A DNA stretch of 17,556 nt from Bacteroidota bacterium (GTDB taxonomy: Bacteria; Bacteroidota; Bacteroidia; Chitinophagales; Chitinophagaceae), in NCBI GenBank assembly GCA_021824855.1, contig JAKAJX010000034.1, forward strand, positions 1 through 17,556, in the 5' to 3' direction. Of the stretch, positions 1-7,027 are shown piece by piece (positions within the stretch are counted from its first letter, which is position 1; every line of letters starts with the position of its first letter). The notes under the pieces are model-generated. The model saw nothing but the letters and a program-made list of their open reading frames with translations. It had not been told where the DNA came from and ran no database searches. The position numbers were made by a program, and so were the translations under genes.

Positions 1-31
1 TGTGAGTTAAAAAAATACATTACATCAACAT

Positions 32-66
32 AAAAAATCCCCAACTACTATTTTGGGGATTTTTTT
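32..66 (-). terminator. Intrinsic terminator of the dehydrogenase operon
   Basis: The arms ATCCCC (37-42) and GGGGAT (55-60) pair perfectly across a 12-nt loop, and A/T runs on both flanks extend the stem. Read on the minus strand, the hairpin begins just after the TAA of the small-subunit gene and ends in six T's, the standard Rho-independent layout. The flanking A and T runs mean it could also work on the plus strand. Confidence 0.85.
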
Positions 67-68
67 AT

Positions 69-737
69 TTATCCGTTGGTGCTGTAACTAGCACATTCTT
101 TCAATTCTCTTTCACTGTAACTTAATCCGTATTTTTTCAATACATCATCCGGCACGCCATTCCACTGATTAGGTACATTGCCCATATACCCGACATCTTT
201 CACTCCAATTTCAGAAGTGTAGAAACCAGTGGCAGTTAGGTTTCGCATTAAACTAAAAAATGCCACACCCTGTTGCATATTGGGTTTGGCTTTTGCCGGA
301 TAAGCAATATCATCTACAATAGATAATTGTTGCTTTGCATCAATATCAACAAATGCTTTTTCAAAACGTTGTAAACTTTGCATATCTAACCAGCGTAAGC
401 CACCACGCATAGGCACTTGTAACTCGGGTTTATCTTTTACAATAAACTCTAAAAATTCATGAACTTTTGCATCCGAAGCACTACCACTTATTGCATCTTT
501 TGGAATAATAATATCTTCTAACACTATAATGGTTTTCATTTCGTGTTCAGTAAAAAATATAGGTTCGGCCATCAGTTTTTCATACGCTGCTTTTTCTTCT
601 TTCATTCTATCGGCACCAACAAAAGGGCTTGCGGTTTCTTCGGGCAATTTGGTATTGGCATTTTTACATGCATCTACCAATAAAGCTGTTGAAGCCGTTC
701 CTATCAATAATGCTTTAATAGATTTACGTCTGTCCAT
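69..737 (-). CDS. Gluconate 2-dehydrogenase subunit 3 family protein (Tat-type small subunit of the adjacent flavin dehydrogenase)
   Basis: This 222-residue protein resembles the gluconate 2-dehydrogenase subunit 3 family, the small partner of periplasmic GMC-type flavoprotein dehydrogenases. The N-terminus has Arg3-Arg4 before a hydrophobic stretch (about 9-21) and Cys24, which reads as a Tat signal that could also be lipidated, although the lipobox (VDAC) is imperfect. The rest is soluble, with the family-typical metal-independent helical look and a conserved Y/W-rich end around 180-200. It starts 3 nt after the stop of the GMC gene, so the two are almost certainly co-transcribed. In known FAD glucose dehydrogenases the small subunit carries the Tat signal and brings the signal-less catalytic subunit across the membrane. 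I infer the same here because the GMC protein has no signal of its own. The substrate cannot be told from this subunit. Confidence 0.85.
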   Translation of the reverse strand: MDRRKSIKALLIGTASTALLVDACKNANTKLPEETASPFVGADRMKEEKAAYEKLMAEPIFFTEHEMKTIIVLEDIIIPKDAISGSASDAKVHEFLEFIVKDKPELQVPMRGGLRWLDMQSLQRFEKAFVDIDAKQQLSIVDDIAYPAKAKPNMQQGVAFFSLMRNLTATGFYTSEIGVKDVGYMGNVPNQWNGVPDDVLKKYGLSYSERELKECASYSTNG

Positions 738-740
738 ATA

Positions 741-2477
741 TTAAATATTTTGTTTTTTCAATTCATCAATAATGTATTCGCTGGTTCTCATAGATAAGGC
801 CAAAATTGTCCATGTAATATTTTTATCAGCTTGCGATACAAACGGGCCTCCATCAACACAAAATAAGTTTTTACAATCGTGTGCTTGGCTCCATTTATTT
901 AAAGCTGAAGTTTTTGGATCATTGCCCATTCGTACTGTTCCTGCTTCATGAATAATGTTTCCCGGATTAGCCAATCCATAATTACTTTCAGGACCATCAT
1001 CGCCCCAGGTAATGATAGCCCCCATTTCATGCATTATTTCTTTAAAAGTTTCTTTCATGTGTTTAGCCTGTTTAATTTCATAATCAGTCCATGAAGTATG
1101 AAATTTTAAAACAGGAATACCATATTTATCTACCGTCTTATTATCAATGCCACAATAACTTTCGTAACGAGCAATACCCTCGCCACGGCCCGCCATTCCT
1201 ACACCCGCACCATAAAAAAACCGATAATCTTCTTTTAACGATGTGCCATACCCACCGGCTTCTTTCTGTTTTCCTTTTACTAAATACTTTCCGTTCTGAT
1301 TTTCAATTGCCCATCCAAAACCATACGCAGGCTGACTCATACCTCCCCAATATTCAATATGGTATCCTCTTGGAAAATCTAATTTTTTATTATCTAACCA
1401 CCATGGCGTATACACATGCATACCGCCTACACCATCTTCATTATATCTTTTTCTGTCGAATAATTGCGGTAGTACACCTCCCATTGCAGCACCGGTAGAA
1501 TCGTGTAAATAATGCCCAACAACATTGCTTGAATTGGCTAAACCATTTGCATGCCGATTAGATTTTGAGTTTAACAATAATCTGGCACTTTCGCAGGCAC
1601 TGGCAGCAAGTATTACGGTGCGTCCAAATACCTGATATTCGAGATTATCAATTGTATTAATATAGGCAACTCCGGTTGCTAATCCATCTTTATTTGTTAA
1701 TACTTCCCGAGCCATTGCAAATGTTACTAAATCAACATTCCCGGTTTCAATTGCCGGTTTAATTAATACAGATGAAGAAGAAAAATCGCCATATACTTTA
1801 CAGCTTCTATTACATTGACCACAAAAAAAACATTGCCCTCTTTCTTTATTAACCGGTTTTGTTAGGATAGAAAGACGAGAAGGAATAACCGGAATTTTAA
1901 TACCATTAGCAGCTTTCTTAATCATTAACTCGTGTAAACGTGGTTTAGGAGCCGGAAGAAAAATACCATCAGGATCATTTTCTAATCCCTCGTTGCTGCC
2001 AAATACGCCAATTAATCTATCAATTTTATCGTAATAGGGTTTAATATCATCATAACTAATAGGCCAATCATCGCCTAACCCATCAATACTTTTTCTTTTA
2101 AAATCTTTCGGACCAAAACGCAAAGAAATTCTACCCCAATGATTTGTTCTTCCACCAACCATTCTGGCACGCCACCACTCCCACTTATCATCTTTATCAT
2201 GCGTGTAAGGCTCTCCATCTACTTGCCAACCCCAATAACATCCATCAAAATCTCCAAATGGGCGATATTTAGTGCTGGCACCGCGCCGAGGTGATTCCCA
2301 TGGATTTTTTAATTGAGCCGAATTTTTTGCCGGATCAAAATCGGCACCGGCTTCTAATAAACATACTTTTAGTCCTGCTTTTGCTAAAACATAAGCAGCC
2401 ATACCGCCTCCTGCACCCGAACCTACAATTACTGCATCGTATTGCTTTGCTTGTTTCTTTATCTGAAAATCTCCCAT
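741..2477 (-). CDS. GMC family FAD-dependent oxidoreductase, catalytic subunit with four-cysteine cluster
   Basis: This 578-residue flavoprotein matches GMC oxidoreductases of the membrane-bound sugar or glycoside dehydrogenase type. The dinucleotide-binding motif is Gly19-x-Gly21-x-x-Gly24, with Glu42 at the end of the second beta strand to hold the adenosine ribose. A cysteine cluster C216-x2-C219-x2-C222-x3-C226 sits mid-protein and suggests an iron-sulfur centre, as found in FAD glucose dehydrogenase and glucoside 3-dehydrogenase. The C-terminal domain has His510 in an HEAGTVRMG context and Asn553 in DKNITW, a His/Asn pair spaced like that of pyranose oxidases. There is no signal peptide, so export probably depends on the Tat-bearing subunit encoded 3 nt downstream. 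No cytochrome c electron acceptor is encoded beside it. The likely role is periplasmic oxidation of a sugar, sugar acid or glycoside hydroxyl. The exact substrate is unknown. Confidence 0.9.
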   Translation of the reverse strand: MGDFQIKKQAKQYDAVIVGSGAGGGMAAYVLAKAGLKVCLLEAGADFDPAKNSAQLKNPWESPRRGASTKYRPFGDFDGCYWGWQVDGEPYTHDKDDKWEWWRARMVGGRTNHWGRISLRFGPKDFKRKSIDGLGDDWPISYDDIKPYYDKIDRLIGVFGSNEGLENDPDGIFLPAPKPRLHELMIKKAANGIKIPVIPSRLSILTKPVNKERGQCFFCGQCNRSCKVYGDFSSSSVLIKPAIETGNVDLVTFAMAREVLTNKDGLATGVAYINTIDNLEYQVFGRTVILAASACESARLLLNSKSNRHANGLANSSNVVGHYLHDSTGAAMGGVLPQLFDRKRYNEDGVGGMHVYTPWWLDNKKLDFPRGYHIEYWGGMSQPAYGFGWAIENQNGKYLVKGKQKEAGGYGTSLKEDYRFFYGAGVGMAGRGEGIARYESYCGIDNKTVDKYGIPVLKFHTSWTDYEIKQAKHMKETFKEIMHEMGAIITWGDDGPESNYGLANPGNIIHEAGTVRMGNDPKTSALNKWSQAHDCKNLFCVDGGPFVSQADKNITWTILALSMRTSEYIIDELKKQNI

Positions 2478-2527
2478 ATAACAAGTATTATTTTAAATAA
2501 AAAAGAAGTATGAATTTATTGCTTTTC

Positions 2528-2558
2528 CATAAGTAAATCTTTTTTTTCTATAACACAA
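2528..2558 (-). promoter_or_regulatory. Candidate promoter of the GMC/subunit 3 operon
   Basis: Read on the minus strand, TTG (2558-2556) is followed after 20 nt by TACTTATG (2535-2528), one mismatch from the Bacteroidota -7 consensus TAnnTTTG. It would place the transcript start about 45 nt before the GMC ATG. This is pattern matching in a very AT-rich background. Confidence 0.3.
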
Positions 2559-2719
2559 CCAGAAATTTGATAATTGCTAAATTTATTGATACAATTCTGC
2601 ACACTCCAATGCCTGTACATTATACCATAAAAACAATGTTTAAAAAGTAATAAATAATATTTTCATCGGGCGTAACTTTATACAATAAAAAAAATAATTA
2701 AAAGAAAAAATACATTTAT

Positions 2720-3601
2720 ATGAAAATTGGTTTTATTGGTTTAGGCAATCTTGGTATGCCCATCGCAAAAAATTTATTAGCTGCTCACAAAGAAATATTT
2801 GTTTACAATCGCAGTTTCTATAAAACAAAAACATTAATAGACGATGGAGCTATTGCTTGTCAAACTGTTAAGGAATTAGCCCAACAATGTGATATTGTTT
2901 TTTCAATTGTTTCGGACGATAATGCCATGAAAGAAATTACATTGGGAGAAGATGGTATTGCCATGAATTTAAAAGATGGCGGAATACATGCTTCTATTAG
3001 CACTATACTGCCTGCAACAGCTAATGAATTGGCCAAAAAGCATCAATTATTTCATACAGAATATGTGGCCATTCCTGTAATGGGCCGACCCGATGCTGCT
3101 CGCTCACGCCAATTAAATTTTTTAATTTCAGGAGCCGATAAAGCGGTTGAAACTATTAAACCTTTATTACCCGATTTGGGTGCAGCTACTATTTGGGAAT
3201 TTGGTCAAGAAGCCGGCGCAGCCAATGTTGCCAAACTTTGTAATAATTTCTTAATTGCAAGTACCTTAGAATCTATTGCCGAAGGAGTAACTCTTGCTAA
3301 AAAAAGTGGCATCAGCACTGCACAATGGATGAAAATGGTTACCGGTACATTTTTAAATTCTCCACTGCATAATATTTATGGCAATATTATTTTAAACGAA
3401 GCATTTACACCTGCGGGTTTTAGTTTACGCTTAGGTTTAAAAGATACCAACCTCGTTTTAGAACAAGCTGCAACAGCTAATTTACCAATGGAATTAGCAC
3501 AACTAATTGAAAAAAGAATGAATCGCTCTGTTGCTAATGGCTTAGCCGAACACGATTGGTGCAGCATTACCTTAGATGTTCAATCGGGTAATCCATTGTA
3601 A
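2720..3601 (+). CDS. NAD(P)-dependent beta-hydroxyacid dehydrogenase, 3-hydroxyisobutyrate dehydrogenase-like
   Basis: At 293 residues this is the usual length for the 3-hydroxyisobutyrate dehydrogenase / glyoxylate reductase family. The Rossmann motif Gly7-x-Gly9-x-x-Gly12 is at the extreme N-terminus, so the ATG at 2720 must be right. Asn30-Arg31-Ser32 after the second strand suits NADP(H) better than NAD. The substrate motif Ser94-Thr95-Ile-x-Pro and the catalytic Lys172 with Asn176 (KxxxN) are intact. Family members reversibly oxidise small beta-hydroxyacids such as 3-hydroxyisobutyrate or reduce succinic semialdehyde or glyoxylate, and the sequence alone does not decide which. It lies upstream of fadN on the same strand, but a 130-nt gap with its own candidate promoter suggests separate control. 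A possible -7 element, TAACTTTA (2673-2680), lies 39 nt before the start codon with no clear -33 box. Confidence 0.9.
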   Translation: MKIGFIGLGNLGMPIAKNLLAAHKEIFVYNRSFYKTKTLIDDGAIACQTVKELAQQCDIVFSIVSDDNAMKEITLGEDGIAMNLKDGGIHASISTILPATANELAKKHQLFHTEYVAIPVMGRPDAARSRQLNFLISGADKAVETIKPLLPDLGAATIWEFGQEAGAANVAKLCNNFLIASTLESIAEGVTLAKKSGISTAQWMKMVTGTFLNSPLHNIYGNIILNEAFTPAGFSLRLGLKDTNLVLEQAATANLPMELAQLIEKRMNRSVANGLAEHDWCSITLDVQSGNPL

Positions 3602-3640
3602 CGCAAACCTATTCCAAATAATAATTTTACCCCATTGATT

Positions 3641-3669
3641 TTGCAATGACAAAAATTTTTCTATCTTCA
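3641..3669 (+). promoter_or_regulatory. Candidate promoter of fadN
   Basis: TTG (3641-3643, within TTTTG) is followed after 18 nt by TATCTTCA (3662-3669), close to the Bacteroidota TTTG / TAnnTTTG pair. It would give a leader of about 55 nt containing the inverted repeat at 3684-3705. An alternative, TTG (3678-3680), 20 nt, TAGCTTTA (3701-3708), would instead put that repeat inside the promoter. Confidence 0.4.
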
Positions 3670-3683
3670 CAAAATAGTTGCAT

Positions 3684-3705
3684 AGCTAACTAATTTAAGT
3701 TAGCT
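3684..3705. repeat. 8-bp inverted repeat upstream of fadN (operator or leader hairpin)
   Basis: AGCTAACT (3684-3691) and AGTTAGCT (3698-3705) are perfect inverted arms around a 6-nt centre (AATTTA), ending 26 nt before the fadN ATG. No T-run follows, so it is a poor terminator for the upstream gene. Depending on which promoter is real, it is either a symmetrical protein-binding site overlapping the -7 box or a hairpin in the mRNA leader. Confidence 0.5.
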
Positions 3706-3731
3706 TTAATTAAAAAATAAGCTTGTCTTTT

Positions 3732-6107
3732 ATGAAACGTACAATCAAAAAAGTTGCTGTTTTAGGCAGCGGCGTTATGGGCAGCCGAATTGCCTGCCAC
3801 TTTGCAGGTATTGGCATTCAAGTATTATTGTTAGATATTGTTGGTAAAGATGTTCCCTCAGATGCAAAACCCGCACTAAAAAATAAAATTGTAAACGATG
3901 CTTTAAATGCTGCACTAAAAAGCAATCCGTCACCGGTATTTACAAAAGATGTAAGTAAAAAAATAACTACCGGCAACTTCGATGATAATATGAAAGATAT
4001 TGAAAGCTGCGACTGGATTATTGAAGTAGTTGTTGAAAGATTAGATATTAAAAAAATAGTGTACGAAAAAGTTGAGCAATTTCGTAAACCCGGTACACTC
4101 ATTACTTCCAATACATCGGGTATTCCTATTCATTTATTAAGTGAAGGAAGAAGCGAAGATTTTAAAAAACATTTCTGCGGCACACATTTTTTCAATCCGC
4201 CTCGCTATTTAAGATTATTAGAAATTATTCCTACACCCGATACAGATCCTTCAATCGTAGATTTTTTAATGCATTACGGCGATTTGTACTTGGGTAAAAC
4301 TACTGTGCTGTGTAAAGATACACCTGCTTTTATAGCCAATAGAATTGGCGTATTTAGCATAATGAGCATTTTTCATATCATGGAAAAATTGGGATTAACG
4401 ATTGATGAAGTAGATGCTTTAACCGGCCCAATTATTGGTCGACCAAAATCGGCTACTTTCAGAACTGCCGATGTGGTGGGCATTGATACTTTAGTAAAAG
4501 TGGCAACAGGTGTTGCCGATAATTGTGCCACCGATGAAGCAAAAAATATTTTTACCATTCCATCTTGGTTAGAAAAAATTGTTGCCAATAATTGGTTAGG
4601 AGATAAAACAGGACAAGGATTTTTCAAAAAAACAAAGTCTGCAGCCGGAAAAGAAATTCTTACATTGAATTTACAAACCATGGAATATGCAGCAAGGGTA
4701 AAACCCAAATTTGCCTCCATTGAAACTGCTAAACCCATAGACGATTTAAAACAAAGAATTAAAATATTAGCTGCATCAACCGATAAAGCAGGAAAATTTT
4801 ATACCTTATTCCATCATGCATTGTTTGCTTATATTTCTCACCGTATTCCCGAAATTTCAGATGAAATTTATCGTGTAGATGATGCCATGAAAGCCGGATT
4901 TGGCTGGGAAATTGGTGCATTTGAAACATGGGATTTATTGGGCGTAACAACTACCGTTGAAGCCATGAAAGCATCGGGGCACCAACCTGCCGAATGGGTT
5001 AATGAAATGTTAGCCAGCGGAGCATCTTCTTTCTATAAAATTGAGAATGGCAAAAAACTATTTTACGATATTGCCACAAAAACATATCAACCATTACCCG
5101 GCGGAGATGCAATTATTATTTTACATAACTATTCGGATAAATTAGTTTGGAAAAATAGTGCCTGCAAACTATACGATATTGGCGATGGTGTTGCAGGTTT
5201 TGAATGGAATACGAAAATGAATAGTATTGGTGGCGAAGTATTAGAAGGCTTAAATAAAGCAATCAATATTGTCGAAAATTCATTTAAAGGATTAGTAATT
5301 GCAAACGATGGTGCCAACTTTAGTGCAGGCGCTAATGTGGGAATGATATTTATGTATGCTATTGAACAAGAATATGACGAGTTGGATATGGCTATCAGAA
5401 TGTTTCAAAATAGCATGATGCGTGTTCGCTATTCATCGGTACCAATTGTTACAGCACCGCATGGATTAACATTGGGAGGTGGTTGCGAAATGAATTTACA
5501 CGCCGATAAAATTTGTGCCGCTGCTGAAACTTATATTGGCTTAGTAGAATTAGGCGTAGGCTTAATTCCGGGCGGTGGTGGTACCAAAGAATTTGTATTG
5601 CGTGCCAGCGATGAATTACATATTGATGAACCGGAAACCAATACACTGAAAGAAAGATTTTTTGCAATTGCTACAGCTAAAGTGGCAACTTCGGCTTACG
5701 AAGCTTTTGATATGGGCATTTTAAGAAAAGGACATGATGAAGTAATACTAAATATTGAAAGAAGAATTGCTGATGCTAAAAAAAGTGTCATTGAAATATA
5801 TGATGCAGGATATACTATGCCACAACAACGTAAAGATATTAAAGTATTAGGCAGATTGGGATTGGGAGCCATGCTGGCAGGAATTAACGGAATGACACGT
5901 GCCGGTTATGCAACCGAACATGATGCATTGGTGGCAAAAAAATTAGCTTATGTAATGTGCGGTGGCGATTTAAGCGAACCAACTTTAGTTACCGAACAAT
6001 ATTTGTTAGATTTAGAAAGAGAAGCTTTTTTAAGCTTATGTGGCGAAAAGAAAACATTGGAAAGAATACAAAGTGTATTAAAAAACGGAAGACCTATTAG
6101 AAATTAA
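3732..6107 (+). CDS. fadN: FadN-like bifunctional 3-hydroxyacyl-CoA dehydrogenase / enoyl-CoA hydratase
   Basis: This 791-residue fusion has the domain order of Bacillus FadN: an N-terminal NAD-binding 3-hydroxyacyl-CoA dehydrogenase and a C-terminal crotonase domain. I start at the ATG at 3732 because MKRTIKK leads straight into the first strand and Gly12-x-Gly14-x-x-Gly17. A TTG three codons earlier (3723) is in frame but less likely. The dehydrogenase dyad His152 and Glu164 keeps the 12-residue spacing of characterised enzymes. In the crotonase part, Glu586 (GGGCE) and Glu606 (ELGVGLIPGG) keep the 20-residue spacing of the two hydratase glutamates, so both activities look intact. It would convert trans-2-enoyl-CoA to 3-ketoacyl-CoA in cytosolic beta-oxidation. 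In many genomes fadN is followed by a thiolase and an acyl-CoA dehydrogenase. Neither is here, and the next gene converges on it. Confidence 0.9.
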   Translation: MKRTIKKVAVLGSGVMGSRIACHFAGIGIQVLLLDIVGKDVPSDAKPALKNKIVNDALNAALKSNPSPVFTKDVSKKITTGNFDDNMKDIESCDWIIEVVVERLDIKKIVYEKVEQFRKPGTLITSNTSGIPIHLLSEGRSEDFKKHFCGTHFFNPPRYLRLLEIIPTPDTDPSIVDFLMHYGDLYLGKTTVLCKDTPAFIANRIGVFSIMSIFHIMEKLGLTIDEVDALTGPIIGRPKSATFRTADVVGIDTLVKVATGVADNCATDEAKNIFTIPSWLEKIVANNWLGDKTGQGFFKKTKSAAGKEILTLNLQTMEYAARVKPKFASIETAKPIDDLKQRIKILAASTDKAGKFYTLFHHALFAYISHRIPEISDEIYRVDDAMKAGFGWEIGAFETWDLLGVTTTVEAMKASGHQPAEWVNEMLASGASSFYKIENGKKLFYDIATKTYQPLPGGDAIIILHNYSDKLVWKNSACKLYDIGDGVAGFEWNTKMNSIGGEVLEGLNKAINIVENSFKGLVIANDGANFSAGANVGMIFMYAIEQEYDELDMAIRMFQNSMMRVRYSSVPIVTAPHGLTLGGGCEMNLHADKICAAAETYIGLVELGVGLIPGGGGTKEFVLRASDELHIDEPETNTLKERFFAIATAKVATSAYEAFDMGILRKGHDEVILNIERRIADAKKSVIEIYDAGYTMPQQRKDIKVLGRLGLGAMLAGINGMTRAGYATEHDALVAKKLAYVMCGGDLSEPTLVTEQYLLDLEREAFLSLCGEKKTLERIQSVLKNGRPIRN

Positions 6108-6161
6108 TGACGTTGTATCGGAGCAATACCTTGATTAATGCTCTCTTTGTTGATGTTGATG

Positions 6162-6217
6162 AATAAAGATACTCAAGCTAATGTTTTATTTAAAAGCATG
6201 ACCCGAGTATCTTTATT
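6162..6217 (+). terminator. Nested hairpin after fadN, probable terminator
   Basis: AATAAAGATACTC (6162-6174) pairs perfectly over 13 bp with GAGTATCTTTATT (6205-6217). Inside it, 6181-6187 pairs with 6193-6199 (one G-U) around a 5-nt loop, giving a long stem with a 6x5 internal loop. The downstream T-rich end (TTATTTT) fits termination of fadN transcripts, although the stem is AT-rich. A smaller hairpin, GAGCA/TGCTC (6121-6125/6139-6143), precedes it. The spacer lies between convergent genes. Confidence 0.5.
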
Positions 6218-6290
6218 TTGGCATTTGCTATTTAAAGGTTTACAAAAAACCCGAATAAATATAAATAAAAGCTCTTTCATCATTGTTACT

Positions 6291-6725
6291 TTATTGTTTT
6301 ACATAATATTGCGAACCGGCTCCATAAATTCCAGCAAAACTGCCTGCAAAAATTAATGTGTCATTACTATAAATTTTATATGGAGTCCACCATTGATTTA
6401 TGTTTCTTTTATAAAATACAACACTATCGTAAATATAGTTACCAACAATTGGATTTGATTGACCATGACCTAATGAATAGGTTCCTGAATCATAAAGCAT
6501 ATTATTACGCAATAAAATCCAGGAATTATCATTTTTAAATAGTAATAGTTCTGTTCTCCTTGTATTTGAAGGTGTAGAATCAGCATAGATAGGGTTAGGA
6601 TGTGTTGTTCTAATCCAATTCCAAGTTCCAACTAATGAAACGGGTTGAACATCTGAATTTTTATTACAACAAAACAATGCAGTACTAAGAATAATGATAA
6701 AAAGAATGGTTGAATATTTTTTCAT
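6291..6725 (-). CDS. Lipocalin-like lipoprotein
   Basis: This 144-residue protein begins MKKYS at 6725. An in-frame codon eight positions earlier (6749) is less likely because the signal peptide starts at MKK. A hydrophobic segment (6-18) ends in Cys19-Cys20, which reads as a lipoprotein signal with an imperfect lipobox (ALFCC). The mature part opens with LVGTWNW and ends with an aromatic-rich strand and YYVKQ. This is the look of the short lipocalin-like lipoproteins common in Bacteroidota, which fold as beta-barrels and usually have no known ligand. The gene stands alone, convergent with fadN, with its own promoter candidate at 6747-6754. It is probably attached to the periplasmic face of a membrane. 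I cannot assign a ligand. Confidence 0.75.
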   Translation of the reverse strand: MKKYSTILFIIILSTALFCCNKNSDVQPVSLVGTWNWIRTTHPNPIYADSTPSNTRRTELLLFKNDNSWILLRNNMLYDSGTYSLGHGQSNPIVGNYIYDSVVFYKRNINQWWTPYKIYSNDTLIFAGSFAGIYGAGSQYYVKQ

Positions 6726-6746
6726 AAGGACTGATTTGTTGTTATA

Positions 6747-6754
6747 CAAAATTA
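6747..6754 (-). promoter_or_regulatory. -7 box of the lipoprotein gene
   Basis: On the minus strand this octamer reads TAATTTTG, a perfect match to the Bacteroidota -7 consensus TAnnTTTG, 21 nt from the MKK start codon. No TTG is visible at the usual -33 spacing. It would give a leader of about 15 nt. Confidence 0.45.
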
Positions 6755-6764
6755 AACTTATTCT

Positions 6765-6998
6765 TTGATTACCTATTTTTTGGCGAGTGGTGGCAAATTT
6801 TTATTATTTACTGAGGCAGCTGTTTTGCAAGGTTGCTTTATTACAAAAGATTTAGATAGCATGAAAGACGGAAAGAATGATAGCAGTTTTATTACCGAAA
6901 ATTGGATGTTTAATAAAGAAGGTAAAATTGCAAGAATACTTAGCTATCAAAGAAAAGTACAAAAAACTTACTATCAAAAAGGCGTTGAGAAATTTTAA
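6765..6998 (+). pseudogene. Probable 3' remnant of an NTF2/SnoaL-like gene
   Basis: An open frame of 77 codons runs from a TTG at 6765 to TAA at 6996-6998. Its last 50 or so residues (KDLDSMKDG, then ENWMFNKEGKIARILSYQR) look like the C-terminal strands of Bacteroidota NTF2-like / SnoaL-like proteins, which are normally about 130-160 residues. The part before them has no recognisable fold, no ATG and no ribosome-binding context, and its beginning abuts the divergent promoter of the lipoprotein gene. I infer a gene that has lost its 5' two-thirds. The alternative is a chance open frame, or a short functional protein with an unusual start. Confidence 0.4.
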
Positions 6999-7027
6999 CG
7001 TTTATGGGTATATATTGTTATAGCTTA

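Noticed and set aside
1091..1498. A 135-codon open frame on the plus strand inside the GMC gene
   Set aside because: It is antisense to a strongly supported coding region. Its translation is rich in His, Tyr and Leu and has no recognisable fold or upstream signal.
2478..2719. A small gene or RNA in the widest intergenic gap
   Set aside because: All frames are short and stop-rich, and no stable hairpin or tRNA-like fold was seen. Only promoter-like elements can be argued.
3723..3731. TTG as the fadN start codon
   Set aside because: The ATG three codons later gives the family-typical N-terminus just before the nucleotide-binding strand.
6138..6356. A 72-codon plus-strand open frame after fadN
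   Set aside because: It runs through the hairpin structure at 6162-6217 and into the lipoprotein gene on the other strand, and has no family resemblance or start context.
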